Source: Candidatus Nanopelagicaceae bacterium (lineage in GTDB: Bacteria; Actinomycetota; Actinomycetes; Nanopelagicales; Nanopelagicaceae). Taken from it: a stretch of DNA of 40,091 bases. The position numbers and the translations under genes were made by a program. Every line of letters begins with the position of its first letter. The first letter of the stretch is position 1. Under the pieces are notes generated by a model. It did no database searches. It saw only the letters and a program-made list of their open reading frames with translations, and had not been told where the DNA came from. The DNA lies in assembly GCA_018883345.1 (NCBI GenBank), contig VEQG01000012.1, positions 1 to 40,091 of the forward strand, in the 5' to 3' direction. Positions 6,914 through 15,985 of the stretch are shown here, one piece after another.

Positions 6914-7096
6914 ATGTGCTCACGAACTACCTGCTTTAATTGCAAGAAACCAACTTGGTCTGGTTGCGGAAACCACATCGAGATTGCGCTTGCGGGAATT
7001 CCAAAGAACCAGCGCTGCAAATGCACAAAGGCGGAATTGGCTGCAGCTCGCGAAGCAAAGGGTGGCTTCTTCTCAAAACTCTTCGGCAAGAAGTAA
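6914..7096 (+). CDS. 60-residue six-Cys mini-protein, copy 2
   Basis: Paralogue of the 39-residue protein at 4732-4851. Cys2, Cys7, Cys10, Cys18, Cys35 and Cys37 are all conserved, as are PTWSGCGNHIE (13-23) and the CKC pair. It has an extra C-terminal tail of about 23 residues, first Ala/Glu-rich and then GGFFSKLFGKK, which is basic and amphipathic and could touch membrane or nucleic acid. AGAGGA precedes the ATG by 6 nt. It is the last gene of the cstR operon, after the persulfide reductase. Function unknown. The two copies inside one putative persulfide operon are the best clue to its role. Confidence 0.82.
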   Translation: MCSRTTCFNCKKPTWSGCGNHIEIALAGIPKNQRCKCTKAELAAAREAKGGFFSKLFGKK

Positions 7097-7123
7097 AAGC
7101 GGAGATTTGTCCCCCGTTTCAGG

Positions 7124-10100
7124 TTGAATAGGGGCGTGCTTAAGCGTCGCCCGTTATCTGTAAATACATACAGTTTTACTGAGGCGCAGAAATTAGCAAT
7201 CAGCCACCGCAATAAACCATTAATCATTTCCGGTGGCCCAGGATCTGGAAAAACTACCGTTTTAATCGAAGCAGCAATCGCACGAATTAATGAAGGTCAA
7301 GATCCAAATTCAATATTGGTTTTAACTTTTGGCCGCGAAAGAGCATCTGAATTAAGAGATGCAATCGCCTTGCGTACTTCGCAGACCATGCTCGAACCGC
7401 TTGCGCGTACCTTTCATGCGCTAGCTCATTCGATACTAAAAGCAGAGGGCCATAATCCAATTTTATTATCTGGCCCGGAGCAAGAAGGTTGGATTCGCCA
7501 ATTAGTTGATGGCGTTGAATGGCCAAAAGAGCTACAAGCAGCAATTCATACTCGTGGATTTACTCGCGAACTACGTGACTTAATGCTTCGAGCCACCGAA
7601 CGTGGATGGACACCAGAAGATTTAGAGAAAAATGGTCAAACATATAAAGAAGAATTTTGGATAGCAGCTAGTAAATTCTGGAAGAGTTATATCGGGACCT
7701 TGATATTGGCAGATGCAGATCACGGAGAACCAAAAGAACGCCTTGATTCTGCGCAATTAGTTTGGCGTGCAGCCCACGTAACCCGCAATGCTTTTAAGAA
7801 TCAATTCAAAACAATTCTCGTAGATGAATTTCAAGAGAGCGATAAGGCGCAAAGAGCTCTGTTAGAAAATATCGCAACCGATGACTTAGTGATTGCATTA
7901 GATCAATACAGCACAGTCGGTCGCTTTCGTGGTGCAGATCCAGATGGCTTGTCAGAAGCCTTGGCTAAATTTCAAGCAAAAGGCGATGCAATACAGTTAT
8001 CCGAAAATTTCCGCGCCAGCTCCGCAGTTCACCTTTTCCTAGAAAAGGTGGCCGGAGAATTTCCAAAGGCGCCAGAAATCCAAAGTTCCAGCGCAAATAA
8101 CGCTGGTTTAGTGGTGGCAGAGCGTTTTATTGATGGTGCAAATGAGGCAGCATTTATTGCAGATAAATTACAGAGAGCGCATCTAGAACGAGGACTGAAA
8201 TGGTCAGAGATGGCAGTCATTTTTAGATCTCCGGCACAGAACAGCGCAGTTCGAAGCGCCTTAATGCGTTATGCAATTCCAGTCGCAGGAGAATTGCAAG
8301 TACTCTCCGAAAACGCCTCTATTGCACCTTTTCTTTTATTAGCCGAAAGCGCCATTGCCGGAAAACTAGATTTGAATACTGCGGAAATACTTTTGTCCTC
8401 TGAATTTGGTGGCGCCGATTCAATTTCATTGCGACGCATTCGTCGAGAACTAGTTACCAAATACTCTGGTAAAACTGGGCTAACTGGATCAGAATTAATC
8501 TGCCAAGCAATTATTACCGGCGAATATGAAATTCCAAGCGGAGCCTCCTTAAGTAGGGTGCACTTGCTTTTTGATATCGCCGAACGCACCGCAAAGAAAA
8601 AGAGTTCTCAACCTGAAGATTTACTCTGGGCAATTTGGTCTAATGCCAAAAATTCTGACAATGAATTAATAAGTGAAGCTTGGCGAAAGCAAGCGCTAAA
8701 GGGTGGCGTCCGCGGCGCCAATGCCGATCGTGACTTGGATGCAATGCTCCAACTATTTGAATCTGCGCGCAGATTCGGCCAAAGATTTAAGCGCTCTGAT
8801 TTAGCTCAATTCTTTAAAGATATTCGTAAATCAGAAATTGCCGGCGATGTCATTACTGCCAAAGGTCAGCGACCAGATGTAGTTGAACTATTAACACCTT
8901 TTTCAGCTAAAGGTCGCGAATGGAAATTGGTCGTAGTAGCTGGGGTTCAAGAGGGCATTTGGCCAAACTTAAGAATTCGTGGCTCCTTATTAGGTTCAGA
9001 GCGCTTAGCTGAAAGAGATCGCAACCCTGATTTAGCTGCGATTGAGTTGGAATTAGTTGCCAAAGCAGCTGTGGCGGTTGATGAATTACGCCTATTTTAC
9101 GCTGCTATTTCACGAGCTAGCCAAGAATTGATAATCACCGCAATTGATAGAGAAGAAGATCAACCATCTACTTATTTTGATTTTGCTTATGAATTTTGCA
9201 ATCCAGAAGTTGATTTAGAGGCAAAGCCGGAAATTTGCAGAGCTGATAATCTTTTGAGTGCCGCCAATGTTGTATCAAAATTACGAAAAGATCTCTTGAA
9301 AAATAACTCAAAAGAGGCGGCAGCTACTCTTAAAGCGCTGGCAGAGGCCGGAATAACGGGTGCCAATCCAAATGATTGGTATGGCATCAAACCAATTTCA
9401 TCAGATCAGCCCGCAGTTGCTGATTCTCAACCAATTAAAGTCTCACCTAGTGGTGTTGAAAAATTTGATGAATGTCAATTGCGTTGGTTCTTAGAAAGTC
9501 ATGGCGGTCAAGACGGAAATACCACCGCTCAACTAATCGGAACCGTAATCCATAAATTCGCAGAGCTAGCCGAATCAAGTGAAGTTAATTTAGATAGCCA
9601 AATAGAATTATTAACTGCCAACTGGAAATTAGTAGATCCAGAAACGGGTTGGATCTCTCGCACATCTATGGGGCGCGCGGTATTGATGTTGAAGCGCTTC
9701 TACAAATATCGCGAATCTATGGCCGGAAAGCGAACCTTTAAAGAGAGCGAAGCCTCATACAAATTTAATATTGGTCGCGCGCTTATTTCATGCAAAATAG
9801 ATCGTATCGAAACTACGGTTGACGGAAAGCTATACATAGTCGATTTCAAAACTGGCAAAAGCGCAATCTCCGTCGAAGATGCAAAGACTGATGCCCAGAT
9901 GCAGATTTACCAATATGCCGTTGGACCAGATGTGGCAGGCGCATCTTTGGTTTATTTAGATCACGATTTAAAGGGCAACAAAACGCGCGATCAGTTGCCG
10001 ATAGATCGAAAAGCGGTCGAAGCGCGAATCGAAAGAACTGCCGTAATGATGGGCGGAAAGCGCTATTTGGCAGTCAAAAATAGCAATTGTCAGTTCTGCA

Positions 10101-10153
10101 ATGTCGCGACCTCTTGTCCAATTCAGATAGAAGGGCGTGGTTTATATGGTTAG
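7124..10153 (+). CDS. adnA: AdnA-like UvrD-family helicase/nuclease subunit
   Basis: About 1009 residues. The N-terminal SF1A motor has Walker A GGPGSGKTT (37-45), Walker B ILVDEFQESD, and later VVVAGVQEGIWP and YAAISRASQELI, helicase motifs V-VI. The C-terminal RecB-like nuclease has IVDFKTGK. Four cysteines, C784, C989, C992 and C998, in the pattern C-Xn-C-x2-C-x5-C form the AddB-type 4Fe-4S clasp around it. Order and domains match actinobacterial AdnA, the partner of AdnB in double-strand-break end resection. The next gene overlaps it by 8 nt. The start is uncertain: TTG 7124 or GTG 7136, neither with a well-spaced Shine-Dalgarno sequence. AGGGG lies directly before the GTG. Confidence 0.87.
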   Translation: MNRGVLKRRPLSVNTYSFTEAQKLAISHRNKPLIISGGPGSGKTTVLIEAAIARINEGQDPNSILVLTFGRERASELRDAIALRTSQTMLEPLARTFHALAHSILKAEGHNPILLSGPEQEGWIRQLVDGVEWPKELQAAIHTRGFTRELRDLMLRATERGWTPEDLEKNGQTYKEEFWIAASKFWKSYIGTLILADADHGEPKERLDSAQLVWRAAHVTRNAFKNQFKTILVDEFQESDKAQRALLENIATDDLVIALDQYSTVGRFRGADPDGLSEALAKFQAKGDAIQLSENFRASSAVHLFLEKVAGEFPKAPEIQSSSANNAGLVVAERFIDGANEAAFIADKLQRAHLERGLKWSEMAVIFRSPAQNSAVRSALMRYAIPVAGELQVLSENASIAPFLLLAESAIAGKLDLNTAEILLSSEFGGADSISLRRIRRELVTKYSGKTGLTGSELICQAIITGEYEIPSGASLSRVHLLFDIAERTAKKKSSQPEDLLWAIWSNAKNSDNELISEAWRKQALKGGVRGANADRDLDAMLQLFESARRFGQRFKRSDLAQFFKDIRKSEIAGDVITAKGQRPDVVELLTPFSAKGREWKLVVVAGVQEGIWPNLRIRGSLLGSERLAERDRNPDLAAIELELVAKAAVAVDELRLFYAAISRASQELIITAIDREEDQPSTYFDFAYEFCNPEVDLEAKPEICRADNLLSAANVVSKLRKDLLKNNSKEAAATLKALAEAGITGANPNDWYGIKPISSDQPAVADSQPIKVSPSGVEKFDECQLRWFLESHGGQDGNTTAQLIGTVIHKFAELAESSEVNLDSQIELLTANWKLVDPETGWISRTSMGRAVLMLKRFYKYRESMAGKRTFKESEASYKFNIGRALISCKIDRIETTVDGKLYIVDFKTGKSAISVEDAKTDAQMQIYQYAVGPDVAGASLVYLDHDLKGNKTRDQLPIDRKAVEARIERTAVMMGGKRYLAVKNSNCQFCNVATSCPIQIEGRGLYG

Positions 10154-13100
10154 CGCCTTGGAAATTTCAAAAGTGACCGGCAAAGAGCCAACGCCCGAAC
10201 AGATTGAAATTATCGAATCGGAACTACAACCAGCGGTGGTCATCGCCGGCGCCGGTTCCGGAAAAACCGAAACTATGGCAACCAGAGTGCTCTGGTTGGT
10301 AGCCAATGGCCATGCAAAACCAGAAGAGATTCTTGGCTTAACTTTCACACGTAAAGCTGCAGCCGAATTAAAGAAACGTATCAAGGACCGCTTAAAGCAA
10401 TTAAGAAAAGCTGGGCTCATCGATAGAAACCTTTCTATTGAAGTACCAGTAATGACATATCACTCATATGCCGGAAATATTCTCCGTGAATATGGTCTTC
10501 GCTTGGGTATTGATACAGATTCAGAATTAATCGGCGAAGCTGTGGTTTGGCAACAAGCCGCAAAGGTACTTCGCAATTGGGATGACGAAGATTTCCATTA
10601 TGAAGGAGCTTTTAAGACTTTAGTAGCTGATTTATTAGGACTTACCAAGAGCGCCATGGAACATGGAATCTCTGAAGCAGAAATTATTGCAGAGAGCGAA
10701 AAAGTCTTAAGCCGTATTTCAGAGATTCCTTCAGATAAAGATGTCGATAAAGTTAGATTGGTACTGCAACAACGTATCAAGCTATTAGAGATTTCAAAGC
10801 GACTTCGTGACGAACGTATTGCCAGCGGACAACTTTCATTTGATGATCAAATGTTCTATGCCGCAAAACTTGCGCAAGAAGTCCAGAAAGTTGGAGAACT
10901 GGAGCGTGCAAAATATCGAGTAGTACTTCTGGATGAATATCAAGATACTTCACAATCTCAAGTTCGAATGCTGTCGGCGCTATTTAATAATGGACATCCA
11001 GTTATGGCAGTTGGCGACCCATATCAAGCTATTTACGGTTGGCGTGGCGCAGCCATCGGAACCATCAAGAATTTCCACGATTCATTCATTGGTGCCGTCG
11101 GAAAGCAGGGCCAAAAAGCGGCGGAATATAGCCTTTCTAAGACTTTCCGAAACGATGTAGCAATCCTTAATTTGGCCAATGAAATTGGCAAGGTAGTTGG
11201 TTCGCAGATTAAATTAGATGTTAAAGCGTTGCAGCCAAGTAATTTCGCCGGACCAGGCGAAGTAGTTCGAGATATATATGAAAATATTGAATTAGAAGCA
11301 ACAGGGATTGCCGAACGCTTAGAAAAATTATGGGTCAATAAAGGCAGCAATGAAACTTTTGCAGTTCTAGTCAGAAACCGCAAACAGATCCCAGAGATCG
11401 AGAAAGCGCTACGTGCTCTTGATTTGCCGGTTGAAGTTCTAGGTATCGGTGGGTTAATGCAAGTACCTGAAGTTACCGATGTATTTACTTTGCTAAAAGT
11501 CTTGGTGGATGCTGAAGCTGGCTCTGCATTAATGCGTCATTTGACTGGCCCGCGACTAGCAATCGGGGTACAAGATATTGCTGCACTTGGCAGATTTAAA
11601 CGTAAACGGGATGTACAAACTGGTACCGATAAAGATCTGATCTCTGCCATGGCGACTGAAATTTTAGAGACTGCTGAAGCTGACGATAGCGCTACTGGTT
11701 CTCTAATCGAGGCGCTTGATGAAATTGAGAAAGCTGAGAAGTCAGAATTTTCGGAAGTTGGATATAAGCGATTATTAGAATTTTCAAAAGATTTAAGAAG
11801 ACTACGAAATCGCGCTAGTGCATCTTTATCTGATTTGATTTATGAGATTGAAGAATATTTAGGTTTAACCGTCGAGTTATTAGTTAGAGATGGTGGATCA
11901 AATGGCAGGCGCCATCTGGATAGATTTAACGAAGAAGCAGCAAAATTCTCTGCAAGTAATGGATCTATAGTTGATTTTGTTCGTTGGTTGGATGCCACGA
12001 TAGATCATGAAAGAGGGCTGGAATCTGGCGCACCAGAAGTCCATAGCGATGTTATTCAGCTATTAACTATTCATATGTCTAAGGGCGCAGAATGGGATCA
12101 CGTAGTAATTCCTGGAATCGTTGATAAACAATTTCCTAAGGCCTACCCCCAGAGCACTATCTCTTGGCTGCATAATGAAGCGGAAATCCCATTTAAATTA
12201 AGAGGCGATGGCGAAGAGTTCCCAGATTTAGATCTTTCGCAATTAACAGATGCCAAGAGCGCCGCTGCTGAATTTAAAGAGTTTAAAGATGATTGCGCGG
12301 CATTCCGCCTAGAAGAAGAGTGGCGATTGGCTTATGTCGCGGTCACTCGTGCAAAACACACTTTACATTGCACGATGTCTTATTGGGATTCGCGCACCAA
12401 CATAGATAAGGCAAGTGATATCTTTAAATTGATTTGTGATTACCTACAAGTATCGACCGATATTGATGCTACTTTGATACCAAGTAGCAATCCGCTCTTA
12501 GAGCGAGAAATTTCTGAAGTGTGGCCAATTTCTAATTCTAGATTGGCCCAACTTGCAGCTGCTGCAAAAATCTATGAAGACATAGATGCAAAGATATTTG
12601 ATGAAGATGCAGCTTTATTAATTAAGCAAATTGAAGATCGCAGAAATATTTCAGATGTTTATCTGCCGCCGCGTTTATCAGTTTCAACCTTGATTGCGTT
12701 ACGAGAAGATCCTGAAGCGTTAGCAAATGCAATTCGTCGTCCAATGCCATTCCTGCAAGATCAATTTGCCAGACGTGGCACTGACTTCCATAACTGGGTT
12801 GAAAACCATTTGAAATCTGAGGCGCTATTTGATGATGATGACTTAGATTATTTAGATCCAATAGCGGAAGATGGCACGCTAGAAGATTTAAAGAGCAAAT
12901 GGCTAGAAAGCCATTGGGCGAAGAAAGTCCCGGTAAAACTAGAAGTTCCTTTTGAAACAGTCTTAGCGGGAGTCTTAATTCGCGGACGTATCGATGCGGT
13001 TTACAAAACTGAGAATGGATTTGAAGTTGTTGATTGGAAGACTGGTTCCACGAAACTAGGTGATTCTGCCGCAATTCAGTTAGCTATGTATCGATTAGCT

Positions 13101-13232
13101 TGGGCCAAAATTGCTGGGGTAGATGTCCAACAGGTCAGCGCCTGCTTCCACTATGTTCCAACAGGCGAAGATGACCGAAGGAGCGATCTGCTCTCCGAAG
13201 CGCAGTTAGTGGAGTTACTAGAAAAGCATTAA
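10146..13232 (+). CDS. adnB: AdnB-like UvrD-family helicase/nuclease subunit
   Basis: 1028 residues from ATG 10146, chosen because AGAAGGG lies about 10 nt upstream; a GTG at 10137 lies almost on that site. SF1A motor: Walker A AGAGSGKTET, Walker B VLLDEYQDTS, GDPYQAIYGWRGA (motif III), LTIHMSKGAEWDHV (motif V) and YVAVTRAKHTL (motif VI), all intact. The C-terminal nuclease has GRIDAV and VVDWKTG (Asp963, Lys965). Unlike AdnA, it lacks the clustered cysteines, so only one subunit seems to carry an Fe-S clasp. AdnB is the main 3'-5' translocase of the AdnAB heterodimer in mycobacteria. The 8-nt overlap with adnA suggests coupled synthesis in equal amounts. Confidence 0.88.
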   Translation: MVSALEISKVTGKEPTPEQIEIIESELQPAVVIAGAGSGKTETMATRVLWLVANGHAKPEEILGLTFTRKAAAELKKRIKDRLKQLRKAGLIDRNLSIEVPVMTYHSYAGNILREYGLRLGIDTDSELIGEAVVWQQAAKVLRNWDDEDFHYEGAFKTLVADLLGLTKSAMEHGISEAEIIAESEKVLSRISEIPSDKDVDKVRLVLQQRIKLLEISKRLRDERIASGQLSFDDQMFYAAKLAQEVQKVGELERAKYRVVLLDEYQDTSQSQVRMLSALFNNGHPVMAVGDPYQAIYGWRGAAIGTIKNFHDSFIGAVGKQGQKAAEYSLSKTFRNDVAILNLANEIGKVVGSQIKLDVKALQPSNFAGPGEVVRDIYENIELEATGIAERLEKLWVNKGSNETFAVLVRNRKQIPEIEKALRALDLPVEVLGIGGLMQVPEVTDVFTLLKVLVDAEAGSALMRHLTGPRLAIGVQDIAALGRFKRKRDVQTGTDKDLISAMATEILETAEADDSATGSLIEALDEIEKAEKSEFSEVGYKRLLEFSKDLRRLRNRASASLSDLIYEIEEYLGLTVELLVRDGGSNGRRHLDRFNEEAAKFSASNGSIVDFVRWLDATIDHERGLESGAPEVHSDVIQLLTIHMSKGAEWDHVVIPGIVDKQFPKAYPQSTISWLHNEAEIPFKLRGDGEEFPDLDLSQLTDAKSAAAEFKEFKDDCAAFRLEEEWRLAYVAVTRAKHTLHCTMSYWDSRTNIDKASDIFKLICDYLQVSTDIDATLIPSSNPLLEREISEVWPISNSRLAQLAAAAKIYEDIDAKIFDEDAALLIKQIEDRRNISDVYLPPRLSVSTLIALREDPEALANAIRRPMPFLQDQFARRGTDFHNWVENHLKSEALFDDDDLDYLDPIAEDGTLEDLKSKWLESHWAKKVPVKLEVPFETVLAGVLIRGRIDAVYKTENGFEVVDWKTGSTKLGDSAAIQLAMYRLAWAKIAGVDVQQVSACFHYVPTGEDDRRSDLLSEAQLVELLEKH

Positions 13233-13244
13233 CCTGCCCTTCTT

Positions 13245-14051
13245 ATGAACCGCGCCGGCAGAGATAGAGCCTCCGAATTTTGGAGAGATGGAAGAGTTCT
13301 GCAGATTTGGCAAGGTCAGATATTGGCTCGAGACGGAGCTTTAATCCTACAAAATTCGACAAATTTCCAAAGTCTTAATGAGGCAATTTATTTAGGTGAC
13401 GTTGATGATCAACATTATTTCGTAATAAATAAAGAAATCTCCGAACCAGAGGCTAGCCAAAACTTACGCGAAATTGCAGCACATCTATCTCTTGCTGAAT
13501 TAGAGATTGCGGTAACGGCACTTGCAATAGTGAATTGGCACGAAACCCATACTCACTGTCCAAGATGTGGCGCTGCTACAAAAATGATTTCGAATGGCTG
13601 GGTGCGTGAATGCGAAGTCGATGGATCGCATCATTTCCCAAGAACAGATCCGGCAATCATTGTGGCAGTTCAAGATAGAAACGGTCGAATCTGTTTAGGT
13701 CGCCAAGCAATTTGGCCGGAAGGCAGATATTCGAATTTTGCTGGCTTTGTCGAACCAGGCGAATCATTAGAAGCTACAGTATTGCGTGAAGTTAAAGAAG
13801 AAAGTGGCTTAGTTGTTAAAGATGTTAAATATTTAAATTCACAACCATGGCCATTTCCAAATTCCATTATGTTGGCATTTGAAGCATTTACCGATAATCC
13901 AGAACTAGCCAAGCCAGATGGTGTTGAAATTGTTGACTTGAAATGGTTTACAAAGGCAGAGTTAAGAAGTGCAATCGCCAACGGAACTTTAAGTGTTCCG
14001 CCAATTACAACCGTCTCTGGCAAAATGATTGAGGCTTGGCTAAATGGCTAA
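13245..14051 (+). CDS. nudC: NAD(H) pyrophosphatase / NAD-cap hydrolase NudC
   Basis: 268 residues. The Nudix box GFVEPGESLEATVLREVKEE (GX5EX7REUXEEXGU) is followed by SQPWPFPNS, the signature of NADH pyrophosphatases that splits NAD(H) or the NAD cap of RNA into NMN(H) and AMP products. An N-terminal zinc-ribbon region has CPRCG and a third Cys in VREC. The fourth Cys of the E. coli enzyme is missing and may be replaced by a His in SHHFPR. It lies 12 bp after adnB and overlaps uvrD2 by 8 nt. The same order occurs in mycobacteria, though the ion-channel gene found there between adnB and nudC is absent. Confidence 0.92.
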   Translation: MNRAGRDRASEFWRDGRVLQIWQGQILARDGALILQNSTNFQSLNEAIYLGDVDDQHYFVINKEISEPEASQNLREIAAHLSLAELEIAVTALAIVNWHETHTHCPRCGAATKMISNGWVRECEVDGSHHFPRTDPAIIVAVQDRNGRICLGRQAIWPEGRYSNFAGFVEPGESLEATVLREVKEESGLVVKDVKYLNSQPWPFPNSIMLAFEAFTDNPELAKPDGVEIVDLKWFTKAELRSAIANGTLSVPPITTVSGKMIEAWLNG

Positions 14052-15669
14052 CGCTGAAGAAATTTTGGCAGCGCTGGATGACGAACAACGTAAAGTTGCA
14101 TTAGCAACACGTGGACCGGTCTGTGTAATTGCAGGGGCAGGTACCGGTAAAACTCGCGCAATTACCCATCGAATCGCATATGCCTCAGCAATTGGAGTGA
14201 TGGATCCGCAGCGCGTAATGGCGATTACCTTTACAGCTCGCGCGGCAGGAGAGATGCGATCTCGCTTAAGAATGTTGGGTTTTCCAGGAGTTAATGCGCG
14301 AACTATTCACTCAGCAGCCTTAAAACAGCTACTTTATTTCTGGCCAACGGTTTTTGGTGGGCAAAGTCCAGAACTTTTAACTTCGAAAACCCCATTTATC
14401 GGCGCTGCAGTTGAACGTGCCGGAATCAAGTTGCCAGCAAATAGCCGAGAAGCACTTCGTGATGTAGCGACCGAAATTGAGTGGGCCAAAGTAAATCAAA
14501 TTGCGCCTGAGGATTTTCTGGCTACGCAACGTAAAGTGCGCAGTCGAATTGAGATTGAAGATATTGCCAAGATTTATGCTGCATATGAAACGCTAAAGAA
14601 GCAAGAACGAACTTTAGATTTCGAAGATCTGCTTTTGCTTACAACTGCGATGATAGAAAATGAAGCTCAAGTTCGAGAAAGAATTCATGACCAATATCGA
14701 TATTTCACGGTAGATGAATATCAGGATATCTCGCCGCTTCAGCAGAGATTAATTGATGCATGGCTTGGAAGTAGAAAAGATATTTGTGTGGTTGGAGATC
14801 CAGCACAAACAATTTATTCCTTTGCGGGTGCAACTCCAAGTTACTTACTGGGATTTACCAATCGCTTTCCAGAAGCTGAAGTCATTAGATTAACAACTGG
14901 ATATCGTTCCACTCCAGAAATTTTATTTACTGCTAATGCTCTATTGCGCAGTAATCGTATGGGACACGAATTAGCACCAATTAACGAACATGGAAAACAA
15001 CCGGTATTAACTGAATACAACACTGATGGCCAAGAGGCAATCGGTGTTACCAATCAAATAACTGAATTGATTAGCCAAGGTGAACGTCCAGAGAATATTG
15101 CGGTATTAGCGCGAACAAATGCACAATTACAAAATATGCAGAGAGCATTCAAAGAAGCTGGTCTTCCTTATCAAATTAGAAGTAATGATCGTTTCTTTGA
15201 TCGCGCTGAAATCCGCGAATTCATAAGAGATATTCGACAAGCTTCAGTTATTCCAAACCCAGATATCAGTTGGGTAGAAGAATTGCGTGGACTGGCACAG
15301 CCGTATCTCTCAGGCGAGGCAATGGATGGCATCGGCGCAATCGTTCATTTAGCAAGAGAGCTAGATAGTGATGAACGCTTCCAACCAAAAACACTTAGAA
15401 ATTTTCTGCAAGAGCTCGAGGATCGCGCTCAACAGAATAATCCACCGCAGATGCCAGTAACTACTTTGGCAACATTGCATGCGGCAAAAGGGTTGGAATG
15501 GGAGCGTGTATTCATAATCGGCATTGGCCAGGGATATCTGCCCTATCCGGATGCCCCCGAAGATGAAGAACTTCGCTTGTTCTATGTAGGAATTACCCGT
15601 GCACGCGAACATCTGCATCTAAGTCATGGCGGAATACCAAGTCCATTTTTACGCTCAATTGTGGGATAG
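14044..15669 (+). CDS. uvrD2: UvrD2-like SF1A DNA helicase, short form
   Basis: 541 residues. Walker A AGAGTGKTR (about 30-38), AITFTARAAGEM (motif Ia), Walker B DEYQD (224-228), GDPAQTIYSFAGA (motif III), TLHAAKGLEWERVF (motif V) and GITRAREHL (motif VI) give a complete motor. Mycobacterial UvrD2 is about 700 residues and ends with a tetracysteine segment and an HRDC domain. This protein stops about 20 residues after motif VI and has neither. There is no frameshift or downstream remnant before the whiB7 leader, so this looks like a naturally short form. Position after nudC and before whiB7 supports UvrD2 orthology over UvrD1/PcrA. Role: ATP-dependent 3'-5' unwinding in DNA repair. Confidence 0.85.
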   Translation: MANAEEILAALDDEQRKVALATRGPVCVIAGAGTGKTRAITHRIAYASAIGVMDPQRVMAITFTARAAGEMRSRLRMLGFPGVNARTIHSAALKQLLYFWPTVFGGQSPELLTSKTPFIGAAVERAGIKLPANSREALRDVATEIEWAKVNQIAPEDFLATQRKVRSRIEIEDIAKIYAAYETLKKQERTLDFEDLLLLTTAMIENEAQVRERIHDQYRYFTVDEYQDISPLQQRLIDAWLGSRKDICVVGDPAQTIYSFAGATPSYLLGFTNRFPEAEVIRLTTGYRSTPEILFTANALLRSNRMGHELAPINEHGKQPVLTEYNTDGQEAIGVTNQITELISQGERPENIAVLARTNAQLQNMQRAFKEAGLPYQIRSNDRFFDRAEIREFIRDIRQASVIPNPDISWVEELRGLAQPYLSGEAMDGIGAIVHLARELDSDERFQPKTLRNFLQELEDRAQQNNPPQMPVTTLATLHAAKGLEWERVFIIGIGQGYLPYPDAPEDEELRLFYVGITRAREHLHLSHGGIPSPFLRSIVG

Positions 15670-15780
15670 GTATTAGTTCATAAAGAGCTAGCGATTAATT
15701 AAGTTGCGCCAATCTCTATCAATGCTTTACCCTTTGCGTTCACCTATTGGTGGCTAGTAAAACTAGATGAAAGGGACAAA

Positions 15781-15933
15781 ATGTCACAGAGCATGATGAC
15801 ATTAGCTTCAATCGAAGCTGCAATTGTCGCGCCTTCATTTAATTCAAATTACCCAACTAACGCCGCAACAACTTGGTTTACCAAGCGTGCCTATGCACAT
15901 TTTGGTAATGAGGCCACAGGTGTTAATGGTTAA
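15781..15933 (+). CDS. whiB7 leader ORF (uORF), 50 residues
   Basis: A 50-codon ORF with a good Shine-Dalgarno sequence (AAAGGGAC, about 5 nt before ATG). It lies in the gap between uvrD2 and whiB7 and matches no domain. Its last ten codons contain one strand of an antiterminator (15900-15905 and 15909-15915), and its TAA (15931) is 20 nt before the terminator stem. A small hairpin CTTGG-TTTA-CCAAG (15872-15885) lies within it. In Streptomyces wblC and mycobacterial whiB7, an upstream ORF controls read-through of a terminator according to translation speed; the layout here fits that model. The peptide sequence itself may matter little. Confidence 0.82.
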   Translation: MSQSMMTLASIEAAIVAPSFNSNYPTNAATTWFTKRAYAHFGNEATGVNG

Positions 15934-15968
15934 TCCATAACAAAAGCCAATAGGCCTCAAATCCAAAA
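15900..15968 (+). promoter_or_regulatory. Antiterminator fold of the whiB7 attenuator
   Basis: Three nested helices can form. TTTTGG 15900-15905 pairs with CCAAAA 15963-15968. TGAGGCC 15909-15915 pairs with GGCCTCA 15953-15959. GTTAATGG 15922-15929 pairs with CCATAAC 15935-15941, with one bulged A. The outer two helices use the 5' arm and loop of the downstream terminator, so the two folds exclude each other. The uORF stop codon lies in the top loop. A ribosome finishing the uORF would cover the 5' strands and free the terminator. A ribosome stalled early by an antibiotic would leave them free to pair and allow whiB7 transcription. Confidence 0.75.
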
Positions 15969-15985
15969 GGATTTGGGGCTTTTTT
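15954..15985 (+). terminator. Intrinsic terminator (attenuator) upstream of whiB7
   Basis: An 11-bp stem GCCTCAAATCC/GGATTTGGGGC (one T-G pair) with an AAAA loop (15954-15979) is followed directly by six T (15980-15985). It sits between the uORF stop and the whiB7 start, about 60 nt before the ATG. As a plain terminator of uvrD2 it would be oddly placed after a separate uORF, so attenuation of whiB7 is the better reading. Confidence 0.9.
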
